From positions 9,795,845 to 9,859,844 of the forward strand of contig JAVMKO010000022.1 in the NCBI GenBank assembly GCA_032164245.1: DNA of 64,000 nucleotides, written 5' to 3'. This DNA is from Sternotherus odoratus (lineage: Eukaryota; Chordata; Testudines; Kinosternidae). The position numbers and the translations under genes were made by a program. The notes under the pieces are model-generated. The model was not told the DNA's origin, made no database searches, and worked only from the letters and a program-made list of their open reading frames with translations. The first letter of the stretch is position 1; the number at the start of each line of letters is the position of its first letter. Shown in pieces: positions 10,601 through 22,096 of this stretch.

Positions 10601-13600
10601 TCTTCTCTGTAAGGAGAAGACAAAGAAACTTAGACACTATAGAGGGGGGAGAGTGTGAGTGTCTTCTCTGTAAGGAGAAGACAAAGAAACTTAGACACTA
10701 TAGAGGAAAGACACTTAGTTTAAGACACTATAGAGGGGGGAGTGTGTGAGTGTCTTCTCTGTAAGGAGAAGACAAAGAAACTTAGACACTATAGAGGGGG
10801 GAGAGTGTGAGTGTCTTCTCTGTAAGGAGAAGACAAAGAAACTTAGACACTATAGAGGAAAGACACTTAGTTTAAGACACTATAGAGGGGGGAGTGTGTG
10901 AGTGTCTTCTCTGTAAGGAGAAGACAAAGAAAGACACTTAGTTAGTTTAAGACACTATAGAGGGGAGAGTGTGTGAGTGTCTTCTCTGTAAGGAGAAGAC
11001 AAAGAAACTTAGACACTATAGAGGGGAGAGTGTGTGAGTGTCTTCTCTGTAAGGAGAAGACAAAGAAACTTAGACACTATAGAGGGGGGAGAGTGTGAGT
11101 GTCTTCTCTGTAAGGAGAAGACAAAGAAACTTAGACACTATAGAGGAAAGACACTTAGTTTAAGACACTATAGAGGGGGGAGTGTGTGAGTGTCTTCTCT
11201 GTAAGGAGAAGACAAAGAAACTTAGACACTATAGAGGGGGGAGAGTGTGAGTGTCTTCTCTGTAAGGAGAAGACAAAGAAACTTAGACACTATAGAGGAA
11301 AGACACTTAGTTTAAGACACTATAGAGGGGGGAGTGTGTGAGTGTCTTCTCTGTAAGGAGAAGACAAAGAAAGACACTTAGTTAGTTTAAGACACTATAG
11401 AGGGGGGAGTGTGAGTGTCTTCTCTGTAAGGAGAAGACAAAGAAAGACACTTAGTTAGTTTAAGACACTATAGAGGGGGGAGTGTGTGAGTGTCTTCTCT
11501 GTAAGGAGAAGACAAAGAAACTGACACTATAGAGGAAAGACACTTAGTTTAAGACACTATAGAGGGGGGAGTGTGTGAGTGTCTTCTCTGTAAGGAGAAG
11601 ACAAAGAAACTGACACTATAGAGGAAAGACACTTAGTTAGTTTAAGACACTATAGAGGGGGGAGTGTGTGAGTGTCTTCTCTGTAAGGAGAAGACAAAGA
11701 AAGACACTTAGTTAGTTTAAGACACTATAGAGGGGGGAGAGTGTGAGTGTCTTCTCTGTAAGGAGAAGACAAAGAAAGACACTTAGTTAGTTTAAGACAC
11801 TATAGAGGGGGGAGAGTGTGAGTGTCTTCTCTGTAAGGAGAAGACAAAGAAACTTAGACACTATAGAGGAAAGACACTTAGTTTAAGACACTATAGAGGG
11901 GGGAGTGTGTGAGACACTTAGTTAGTTTAAGACACTATAGAGGGGGGAGAGTGTGAGTGTCTTCTCTGTAAGGAGAAGACAAAGAAACTTAGACACTATA
12001 GAGGGGGGAGAGTGTGAGTGTCTTCTCTGTAAGGAGAAGACAAAGAAACTTAGACACTATAGAGGAAAGACACTTAGTTAGTTAGTTTAAGACACTATAG
12101 AGGGGGGAGTGTGTGAGTGTCTTCTCTGTAAGGAGAAGACAAAGAAAGACACTATAGAGGGGAGAGTGTGTGAGTGTCTTCTCTGTAAGGAGAAGACAAA
12201 GAAACTTAGACACTATAGAGGAAAGACACTTAGTTTAAGACACTATAGAGGGGGGAGTGTGTGAGTGTCTTCTCTGTAAGGAGAAGACAAAGAAACTTAG
12301 ACACTATAGAGGAAAGACACTTAGTTTAAGACACTATAGAGGGGGGAGTGTGTGAGTGTCTTCTCTGTAAGGAGAAGACAAAGAAAGACACTATAGAGGG
12401 GAGAGTGTGTGAGTGTCTTCTCTGTAAGGAGAAGACAAAGAAACTTAGACACTATAGAGGGGGGAGAGTGTGAGTGTCTTCTCTGTAAGGAGAAGACAAA
12501 GAAACTTAGACACTATAGAGGAAAGACACTTAGTTAGTTTAAGACACTATAGAGGGGGGAGAGTGTGAGTGTCTTCTCTGTAAGGAGAAGACAAAGAAAG
12601 ACACTATAGAGGGGAGAGTGTGTGAGTGTCTTCTCTGTAAGGAGAAGACAAAGAAACTTAGACACTATAGAGGGGGGAGTGTGTGAGTGTCTTCTCTGTA
12701 AGGAGAAGACAAAGAAACTGACACTATAGAGGAAAGACACTTAGTTAGTTTAAGACACTATAGAGGGGGGAGAGTGTGAGTGTCTTCTCTGTAAGGAGAA
12801 GACAAAGAAACTTAGACACTATAGAGGGGGGAGAGTGTGTGAGTGTCTTCTCTGTAAGGAGAAGACAAAGAAACTTAGACACTATAGAGGGGGGAGAGTG
12901 TGTGAGTGTCTTCTCTGTAAGGAGAAGACAAAGAAACTTAGACACTATAGAGGGGGGAGAGTGTGTGAGTGTCTTCTCTGTAAGGAGAAGACAAAGAAAC
13001 TTAGACACTTAGTTAGTTTAAGACACTATAGAGGGGGGAGTGTGAGTGTCTTCTCTGTAAGGAGAAGACAAAGAAAGACACTTAGTTAGTTTAAGACACT
13101 ATAGAGGGGAGAGTGTGTGTGTGTCTTCTCTGTAAGGAGAAGACAAAGAAACTGACACTATAGAGGAAAGACACTTAGTTAGTTTAAGACACTATAGAGG
13201 GGAGAGTGTGTGAGTGTCTTCTCTGTAAGGAGAAGACAAAGAAACTTAGACACTATAGAGGGGGAGTGTGTGAGTGTCTTCTCTGTAAGGAGAAGACAAA
13301 GAAAGACACTTAGTTAGTTTAAGACACTATAGAGGGGGGAGAGTGTGTGAGTGTCTTCTCTGTAAGGAGAAGACAAAGAAACTTAGACACTATAGAGGGG
13401 GGAGAGTGTGTGAGTGTCTTCTCTGTAAGGAGAAGACAAAGAAACTTAGACACTATAGAGGGGGGAGAGTGTGTGAGTGTCTTCTCTGTAAGGAGAAGAC
13501 AAAGAAACTTAGACACTATAGAGGGGGGAGAGTGTGTGAGTGTCTTCTCTGTAAGGAGAAGACAAAGAAAGACACTTAGTTAGTTTAAGACACTATAGAG

Positions 13601-14452
13601 GGGAGAGTGTGTGAGTGTCTTCTCTGTAAGGAGAAGACAAAGAAACTGACACTATAGAGGAAAGACACTTAGTTAGTTTAAGACACTATAGAGGGGAGAG
13701 TGTGTGAGTGTCTTCTCTGTAAGGAGAAGACAAAGAAACTTAGACACTATAGAGGGGGAGTGTGTGAGTGTCTTCTCTGTAAGGAGAAGACAAAGAAAGA
13801 CACTTAGTTAGTTAAGACACTATAGAGGGGGGAGAGTGTGAGTGTCTTCTCTGTAAGGAGAAGACAAAGAAACTTAGACACTATAGAGGGGGGAGAGTGT
13901 GAGTGTCTTCTCTGTAAGGAGAAGACAAAGAAACTTAGACACTATAGAGGAAAGACACTTAGTTAGTTAGTTTAAGACACTATAGAGGGGGGAGAGTGTG
14001 AGTGTCTTCTCTGTAAGGAGAAGACAAAGACACTTAGACACTATAGAGGGGGGGAGTGTGTGAGTGTCTTCTCTGTAAGGAGAAGACAAAGACACTTAGA
14101 CACTATAGAGGAGAGACACTTACTTAGTTAGTTTAAGACACTATAGAGGGGGGGAGTGTGTGAGTGTCTTCTCTGTAAGGAGAAGACAAAGACACTTAGA
14201 CACTATAGAGGGGGGGAGTGTGTGAGTGTCTTCTCTGTAAGGAGAAGACAAAGACACTTAGACACTATAGAGGGGGGAGTGTGTGAGTGTCTTCTCTGTA
14301 AGGAGAAGACAAAGAAAGACACTTAGTTAGTTTAAGACACTATAGAGGGGGGGAGTGTGAGTGTCTTCTCTGTAAGGAGAAGACAAAGAAACTTAGACAC
14401 TATAGAGGGGGGAGTGTGTGAGTGTCTTCTCTGTAAGGAGAAGACCCTTACT
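7610..14452. repeat. 6.8-kb minisatellite of hairpin-forming units
   Basis: Head-to-tail units of about 61 bp, plus a longer form of about 75 bp that inserts GACACTTAGTTAGTTTAA. The consensus contains GACACTATAGAGGGG, GAGTGTGTGAGTG, TCTTCTCTGTAAGG and AGAAGACAAAGAAAC in order. Each unit holds a perfect 9-bp inverted repeat (TGTCTTCTC / GAGAAGACA around a 6-base loop), nested in a second pair AGTGTCT / AGACACT. I estimate about 95-100 units. The left edge (7610-8300) is degenerate and interrupted by a hAT remnant. The centre is highly homogeneous, and a few units near 14030-14250 carry AAAGACACTTAG variants. Reading frames across it are by-products of the repeat. Confidence 0.95.
7985..8121. 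mobile_element. hAT-type transposon end inserted in the minisatellite edge
   Basis: An AT-rich stretch (TTAAATAATAACTG onward) is followed by GCGGCCCTCGGGCTGAAAAG and TTTGGAGACCCCTG, the reverse complement of a CAGGGGTCTCCAAAC-type hAT terminus. It abuts CTATAGAG of the array unit, and the same octamer lies to its left at about 7836. The left terminus is not clear, so element length and target duplication are uncertain. Confidence 0.5.
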
Positions 14453-15000
14453 TACCTAGAGCGTCTCTTCTCTGTCCGGATAGACGCGGCTCCTCCTGGT
14501 GTCCAGCGAGCAGACAGTGTCAGATCCTCTGGCTCGAAGGCCGCCCCGCTCTTCCTGTGCGGAGAACAGACACGACGCGGGGATTTAGTTATTAGTGTCT
14601 CGGGGGGGGGGGGGGAACGGGAACGGGAACGACCGTTCCAAGCCCGTGTCCCCCCCGGGAAGGGGGGGGGTTGTTACCTTCTCTCCTAGGTCGGTCCTGT
14701 ATCCGGGGGCCGCGTCCGGGCCCCCGGCGTCCGGCGGTTGGTCAGAGGCCGGCGGCCCCCCTCGCGCGCGCTGCCGCCGCTCTTCCTTCTGCTTTGCTCT
14801 GGATGCTGTGGCAGCCGCCGCTCTCTCGCGTGGGAGCCGGAAGCGGATTTATCCTCCGGCCGCGCCTCCCTATTGGCTGCCCAATGGGACGCTGGTCCTA
14901 ACTGCGCATGCGCGTGCGCCCCAGCCTGGTGCAGAACAGGCTCGCGGCGCCGCTCGTTCGCCCGCCCCCTAGTGGTGGCGGAATATGTTACATTCCCTCT
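14453..15000. promoter_or_regulatory. CpG-rich, TATA-less promoter-like segment
   Basis: This stretch has dense CpG and high GC next to the array end. It carries a consensus NRF1 palindrome GCGCATGCGC (14904-14913), inverted CCAAT boxes nine bases apart (ATTGG at 14872, CCAAT at 14881) and an ETS-type CCGGAAGCGG (about 14837). Such combinations are typical of housekeeping CpG-island promoters. No gene I recognise starts on either side, so its product, if any, is unknown. It may belong to the repeat element rather than to a cellular gene. Its first bases (CGTCTCTTCTCTGTCC) look like a diverged array unit. Confidence 0.45.
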
Positions 15001-15332
15001 CTGTCCCAGACCAGCTGCAGTATCATTCCATGGGGGGGGGGGCGGGGGGCGGCGTGTTCTCCCTTGTGCAGAGAGCAGCTCCTGTTCCTTGGGCAGCGTA
15101 GCAGAGATGGTGGGGTAATGCTGGTGTGGGTGTAGAGTCAGGCTGTGCAGCCAATGGAGCCCAGGGGAGCTTCCTCAAGTAGATGTTTTATGTATTGAGT
15201 TTTCCTGCTTCCTTTGCTCCAAAAGATTAAACACAGCCCCTACTCTAAAGGTAGGAACCCAGTTTTGGCATAACCCAGACACACAAAGACAGCAGTGGAC
15301 ATAGACACAACCTATGAGTATGCAGCAGAGAC

Positions 15333-15690
15333 CCGACCCCCCCCCCCCCCAGGAGTTTGCTACAAAGAAGGGCTGGCAGCACACAGCATAGCCCAAGGAG
15401 GGCAGTGTAAAGGGGCCTCGGCGCACAGTACAGACACTTAACACACACACAACACAGACGCCCAGGAGTTCACCGCAAAGGAGGAGAAGGAGGGCTGGCA
15501 GCACATAGCATAGCCCAAGGAGGGCAGTGTAAAGGGGCCTCGGCGCACAGTACAGACAGTTAACACACACACAACACAGACGCCCAGGAGTTCGCCGCAA
15601 AGTAGGAGAAGAAGGGCTAGCAGCACATAGCATAGCCCAAGGAGGGCAGTGTAAAGGGGCATCGGCGCACAGTGTAGACACTTAACACAG
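15333..15690. repeat. Three-copy tandem array of about 121 bp
   Basis: The phrase GGCAGTGTAAAGGGGCCTCG followed by GCGCACAGTACAGACA repeats at a spacing of about 120-122 bases near 15400, 15520 and 15645, with decay in the last copy (GTGTAGACACTTAACACAG). It sits at the end of element B, in the position that the large minisatellite holds relative to element A. The Cys-rich frames on the minus strand arise because the period is not a multiple of three. Confidence 0.85.
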
Positions 15691-15879
15691 TACACTAGCA
15701 TACCCTGGGGCACAGGGTGAAATTGTGCAGAGGACAAGCGGCGCACAGCAGGAGCAGGGCCACGGAGGCAGCACACACAGAGTGGGGAATAGGGCAGGGC
15801 CAGTGGTATATAATACCACCAGCACCAAGGCGCAGTAGAATGGAACACTGACCCAAACAAAGACCACAGGAGACACAAG

Positions 15880-17675
15880 GGGCAGAGGCCTCAGGCCTGC
15901 TTATCCAAGCTCTGCCCTGTTCTTTTATTACCCACACCCCAGCACACACAAGTGATTTTATTACCTCAGCCACTGGGCTTGCAGAAAGAGCACAGTGGAT
16001 TACAAAAAATGAGAACCTTAACAACAGTCCTTGGCTCAATCCGGAGCAGGGATAATCGCCGTGGGCTTCTTTTCAGCTTTCTGCTCCTTGGCTGTAAAGT
16101 TCACATTTCTTTCTTACACAGAATTTGTATGTAAAAAGACATTTTTACAATGCTATTTTACAATGCTACATTTACATCCCACCAGACACCTGCACCTTAC
16201 AGAGTTTAAATGCAAAGGTCCAGTACATACATGCACACATTTCCTTCCTTCTGTACAATATCAAGCATGATATTAGTGACCAGTATGTCCATGACCATCA
16301 GCCTAGACCTTGCCTGAGATGGTTTCTGAGAGCCAGAACATTTGTAGGAAACTCAGGAGGGTTCTGTAACCCCTTCACTACCCTCCTTGCCCTTTTCCAT
16401 TAACATATTCTAGTGCTGTGGCAGGCAGTCCAGGCAAGGATTTGTAACTAGGCACTAAGTCCTTTGGTAACTTGTCAGAGAAATAAGTCCCTGGTCCCAG
16501 GAGGTGAATTGCAGCAGCCCTGGGATCGCTCTGTGTTGTAACCAGAAGGCAGGCCGAACCAAACACCCGGGCGATGCGAAGGAAGTCATCTATGTGTCGC
16601 GATAGTAGCACTTGGCCTGTGATGTAAACAGATAAGTCACTTGTCAAAAATCCAAATACGTTTCCATTTTGCCCTGGTACAAAGTACAAAGGTACCTTCT
16701 GGTGCCGGTACCTGGAATGCTAGTATCCGAAACGAGGAGAATGGAAGGTATAGAACAAGTTACTCCCCTGGGGATTTTGCACCAAAAAAAAATAAAAATT
16801 CTGTATGCGACAAATTCATATGTCAAATACATGCAGAGGCCCCAGCATGGTGTTGGGGAGCACGGGCCACTGGCTGCACAGAGGTGGGAGATCCTTGTGC
16901 ACCTCCTCCCGGAACTAGGTGGGGACTAGCAGCTGAACCCAGCACACAGTAGGAGCTACTGGCCAGGTCTTCCCCAGTCCCCTCCTCTGCCCCGCAATCA
17001 TTTACCTCTCTGCCGGTTGCCCCGCACACCAAACGGTACTGCTGGGAAAGTGGTGTGACAGCTCTTGGGGCTTCCTTCTCAAAAAAGTCATTTTTCTGTG
17101 GGGAAGCAAAGAATTTTGAGAGGGACAGAAATACTGGACACACCCAGGGGTGCGGAATCCCCCCACCACTAACAAGTGAAAGAATTGTAACTGACCGAGG
17201 AGCTGGATTTTAGTGACATGAGTTTTATAACTTGTGCAATCATCCTATAAATACACACTCCCCGGCAACGTGGGATGCCTCACAATGCCTTGCCTTGGCT
17301 CCCGAGTAAGGTCGCTTGCAAACAGCCAAACTCCTCACGGGTCACACCCTGAATGTCTGCGTATCGCCACAGCTGAGATCTGGCAATTCGGACCCCGGCG
17401 GCCTGTTAGCAAACACCAGCCAAGTCCTGGGTTCCGGCAGCCTCGATTACTATGTGCACGGTGATCCCGACGCACTCCCAGTCTTCCCCGCAGAAAGGTC
17501 TGCTGTTCCATGCTGTCCAGATGTATTCCAGCCGCTGTTGGCTCTGTGAGGGCATAGAGTTACAACACCTTCAATGGCGTTCCCCACACAATTCACAACA
17601 CTGGATGAACTGTGATTAAAGAACAAAACAAGTTTATTTAACTACAAAGAGATTTTTTTTTAAAAGTACAAGTTA
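15880..17675 (-). repeat. Composite repeat element, copy B
   Basis: Read on the minus strand it follows copy A block by block: an AATAAACTTGTTTTGTTC start near 17640, the block ending GTGACCCGTGAGGAG, a TATTTATAGG/TTATAAAAC stretch (17220-17250) missing from A, the nested MITE, the GGATACTAGCATTCCAGGTACC phrase, a CATCACAG pseudo-acceptor, then a tail with GTAATAAAA and TGAGGCCTCTGCCCC. Its orientation is opposite to A, so A and B face each other around the arrays. The TATA-like and AATAAA motifs would suit a retroelement terminal repeat, but no matching internal genes are seen. Confidence 0.75.
16770..17165 (-). mobile_element. Nested MITE in copy B
   Basis: The ends GGGGATTTTGCACC and the reverse complement of GGTGCGGAATCCCC form imperfect terminal inverted repeats. 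The same insert, at the same place, is in copies A (5731 to about 6872) and C (22224-22618), so it predates the copying of the host element. Confidence 0.6.
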
Positions 17676-17678
17676 TAG

Positions 17679-18215
17679 CTGGGGTGGGCAAATTACAGGA
17701 CCCTCCTGCCCAGCTCCTGAGCTCCCAGATGAGGCTACCCTGGCCCCGCCCCTGCTGTTCCTCCTCCCCTCCCCCCCCCCCAAGTTGCAGCACTCTGGGG
17801 GGCGGGGGCTGCACGGTCCTGTGGTGTGGCTGCTCTGAGCGGTGTGGTAAGGGGGCCGGGGCGATCAGAAAACCAGGAATGGGGTGGGAGGTTGGATAGG
17901 GTGTGGAAGTCATGGGCAGGGGAGTCTGTCAGGGGATGGGGGGGTGTGGATTGGGGGTCCAGGCAGTCAGGGGACAAGGAGCAGGGGTACTTAGATAGGG
18001 GATGGAGTCCTGGAGAGTGATTAGGGGCAGGGATCATGGGAGGAGGCAGCCAGCGAACAAGGAGTGGGGGGATTGGGAGCTCTGGGGGGGTGGGTCAGGG
18101 AGCTAGGGGATTGGATAGGGGGTGGGGTCCCGGGAGGTGGTTAGTGGTGGGGGCCCTGGGAGGAGAGGTTCAGGGGACAAGGAGTAGGGGGGCCTGGATG
18201 GGTGCCTGTCAGAAT
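17679..18215. mobile_element. hAT-type G-rich element beside copy B
   Basis: It begins CTGGGGTGGGCAAATTACAG, a diverged hAT terminus, followed by GACCCTCCTGCCCAGC. Its interior has G-rich phrases such as CAGGGGACAAGGAG(T/C)AGGGG recurring several times. The same terminus and first 100 bases flank copy C at 23128, so the flank was duplicated along with the element. The far end is not identified. Confidence 0.55.
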
Positions 18216-21200
18216 GGGACAAGTGCACAGATGGAAAAAAGTGGCACCCAATACAAATCAAATGAAGGGGAAAATGGAACAGTTCACAGAGCACATTAGG
18301 AGACAGGAGCTGCAACTCGATCGCAGGGGAGTGAATAAAAAGGAATTTCAAAGTCAAAAACTAAAACGGAGCAGGTTAACATCAGAAAATGATGCATTAA
18401 TACATGGAGTTGCCCAAAAATAGTTCACTGCCGCAAAAAAGGCACTGCTGACATCAATTTGGCACGCACAAAAAAGCAACCAGCACGGGGGGAACAAATT
18501 CAGGTTTTACGAGAGCAGCTAATTACCCCCCACTCTCCTCACAGAGCCAGAATAAAAACCAGGGATGCGGTTCCGAACTGTGCAGGTTCCCAAATGCTTT
18601 GACCTAGGGAACCACATTCCATGTTCATATCTGAAAATATAACCTTCTTGCTCAAATATTTTTACATACCCGTTAAATTCTTATTCTTTATCTGCCTCCT
18701 CAGTTTGCTAAACTTGCTGCTGGCACTTTCTTGGTTCAGGTCTCACTACCTTTCTAGGTTGCACTTCACCACCCCATCTCTCCTCACTTTGGCTCTCACT
18801 CTGTTTTAAAAGTTATAGTTTTTACAGAAACCTCCAAAAGATAAAGCAATTGAAAACAGAACAAAAACAAGAAACAAAAGAAAACAAGGTAAAAACTCTA
18901 CTTTAAATAAATCCAGTAAATTAATTATTTTAACCCTTCAGGAATGTAACAGCTGGAATTATTCCTAACTTTCTTGAAGATATGGTTGCCAAGCAACAGA
19001 AATGCACACTCTACTACTAATCCTAACCATTCACTAATATTTGAAACATGGGCTTTTCTAATTTCCCTATAGCAGAGTTTTAAAATAATGTTAAATATAA
19101 AGTAATGCAAAATTCCTTGTTAGCAAATTAATACAATAAAGTTGGCATACATTAATATATTTTTATTAATTTATCTTAAAAGTTTTAAATAAGGTAATAA
19201 CTTGTTTATTCAAATGCTCAACTCTATTTTTGTTTGCCTTATTTTGTATCGTTATGAATAGAATTCTGGTGCCAGTTATTCTTAATTGTAACTTTGTCCT
19301 GTATGTCACGTGACTATTTTTTACTATTTTTAGTTTGTTGAAACAAAAGTCAATTTTATACCCTTTTAAAAAAGTGTGTATGTATGTGGTACCACACCAT
19401 TTTAAGATTATGGTTGGGGTATAAGCAGAATATTAGCACCAATTTTTTTTGTGTGCAACATTCAAAAGGGTTTCAGTTACAAATATAGGTACATATATTT
19501 CTGCCTCAAGAAATAATGCAATTGCAAGCAAAAAAAGAAATCTTTTTTTTATTAATCACAGTTTTGTTTTGTAAGGTTTTTTTTAATTGTTATTCAAAGA
19601 AAAAATGAAAGGGGAAACCACAACATTAAGATAATATTAACCAATTGTCAATTTCTTGTTTGGGCTTTTTATAAACTTGTTTGGGTTTTTAAATATAGTT
19701 ATAAGGAAGTGATAGCAAAAATGTTTTAAAATAACAATTTATGCATAAAGCTAACCAAACAATTTCAACAGGTTTCCACCTTTGGCTCCCAAACGCAACA
19801 AAGCACCATAAAAGTTGAATACCCTCCAAGTATTTGCATGAATCTGTATTTTAAATGTATTTTGGGTTTAATTTTATAGGTTTTTCCTTTGCTATATTAT
19901 GTTAATGGGAGAGCAGTGGTTGTTTAAGTTTGTGTTCCTGAACAGTTAACAAGAATGAAATTGGTATCTCAATCAAATTAACTCTGAAAAGCTCGGTAAA
20001 AAGTATGTTATTGACTCTTCCTAACAAAGAATGTTTTTAAAAGAAAAAAGCATCATTTTTAGCAGTTAATCATTACAGTTAGTATAAAATATTAGTAATT
20101 CACCTCAAATATAATTGAATGTCCATACAATTGCAAAAGTATAGCTTTTGACTTGATCCACATGGCTGTCAACAAACTAAGTTAAACTGTGTATTAAGTT
20201 TGGGTTACTGAAAACAAAAACAAAAAATAAATAACTTACTATTTAACAAAATTTGTTTAAGTTGCATTCCACATACCAAACACACTAGAAAATATCACAC
20301 CCTGATAAAATATCAATATACAGTGAAGAAACCCCCAAGCATCAAGAAAAGAAAAGTGAAGTGCTTTATAAGAGACTGGTCAAACACACGATCTACTAAA
20401 AACCAGGATAAATGGTCATTTAATTTCAACTTGGTTACTGTATAAAAACAACTATTATTGCCGTACAACTGTATTACCATTGTACTAGTGTAGTATTGTA
20501 TTATTGCGGAACAACATTTACTATGTGTATAACCTTGCTAAACTGTTTAAACACCACACAGGTAAAAAAAACAACAAACAAACGGCAGCAAACAACATGA
20601 GAGCCAGGAAAACACAAATTGGTAAAGAAATACAGTAACTACAAATTGGGTAAACAAATTTCCTGTTAGTACCAGTCATTCAAAATCATCTTGTTTAGTG
20701 TCTGGATACCAATATTACATCCTGACACCACAATAGTTGATCAACGGTTTACTGTCCATTCAGCAGATTTTCTGAAAAACAACAGCCATAAAAATCAACT
20801 GGATCTCTGGTCAGCTACTGGTGTGGCACAGAGTAGTTCGACCACTGGAACAGAGAAGTTAGCAAGTGCTGTTTCCTGCCCAGTGAGGCTTAACAGAGGG
20901 TGACAACCAGCAGTAAGGGTAATCTATAACTTTGATGGACAGTACTGTGTAGTAACTAATTACAATATATTTACATATAAAGGTCTCAGTGATAGTGTCA
21001 CTATTCCAAATTTCTGTTTTACTTCTCACATACCTAGCACTGTGGGACACAGTGCCACAATCCCTATCCCAGTAGTTCAAAACATTCAGACTAATACTAA
21101 TACAGATGGTAACCGTAATCGCCCTAATTAAAGTGGGTTGCTATCTGCAGTACCACAAGGGCCAAACTACACCCCCAGATTGGAAAAGAATGGGTATGCT

Positions 21201-22096
21201 TGCATATCAAGTGCACATATGTACACATCCAGACTATACATGTATGTCCATGTACACTACAAATATATATCCATACTACTAGTACATTATTCGGGAGTGC
21301 CTCTCGGATTATAAAACTACATTCCTCAGTCAAGGCCCCGGGCCTAACACTCCCAGGCCCACCATAAGGGACTAAAATTAATTGGATAATAAAATTGGTC
21401 AGTCATATGAGGGAATGTGCAAACTCAACGACAGGTGGGGCATGCGTGTCTGGATGGTTAAAGTAGGTAACCACATAACAGCTTTTGACCCACTGGGTTA
21501 CCTTTGGTCCCTGCATTAAGCTTTTCCAGGATGATGGGTAAACACCTTCCCCGCAAAAAGAAAACAGTGGGGGAATGCAGTAAGATAAGGCCGGAGGCCT
21601 GAACTGAAGTAAGGGTCAAGATGTAGCTAAGCAAAGCTGGGCTGTGAGCCAGAGGCAGGCCCAGCTCACAGAAATTGCCTGGAAGAGGATTGTTTGCCAG
21701 GACGGCACCAGAACAGCTGGATACGAACCCATCCCACACAGATAACAAGGAACAGGCAGAACCAGCCGAATGACAGTATAAAAGGACAATATGATGGATA
21801 GACAAGATGAAAGGACAATACGGTGGATAGACAGTATGATAGATAGACTTATTTGTTTGAACCAACATGTACCAGGGGAGAGGCAACACCCTAATGCGTA
21901 AAGGGGCTGCAGCTCCTTCTTACCTTACCAGAGTCTGTGATCTTTGGGGGTTCTCTCGAGGTCTTCTGTGCCAGGGATCTGCACACCCGGGGCAGCACAC
22001 AGCGGGAACACATGCACACAGCCGACTTATCAACATCGAATAAGAGCAGAGCACCACACCGATAGCGTCTGAAAACAAGAAGCAGATGGGTTGCTT
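18216..22096. other. Gene-free DNA between copies B and C, with a 2-kb AT-rich core
   Basis: From about 18620 to 20700 the sequence is dominated by A and T runs with very few CpG and no frame longer than about 70 codons. The flanks (18216-18560 and 20700-22096) have ordinary composition. The 21.46-22.09 kb part reads on the minus strand into copy C after a TTCTTGTTTTCAG acceptor-like site at about 22076. I recognise no protein family. If B and C were the ends of one retroelement this would be its interior, but no gag, pol or env signature is visible to me. Confidence 0.4.

Noticed and set aside
7610..14452. CRISPR-like array (regular repeats with dyad symmetry)
   Set aside because: There are no unique spacers: the intervening bases are themselves repeated, and the context is a vertebrate genome.
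8601..14689. Repetitive Arg/Leu/Cys-containing frames over the hairpin array (SVFSVRRRQRNLDTIEG-type)
   Set aside because: The same peptide appears in all phases wherever the unit spacing allows; the frames break at every longer unit. They are by-products of the minisatellite.
15175..15878. Minus-strand Cys/Leu-rich frames of 146-168 codons that look membrane-like
   Set aside because: They lie on the 121-bp tandem array and the B tail; hydrophobic runs repeat with the array period and change frame between copies.
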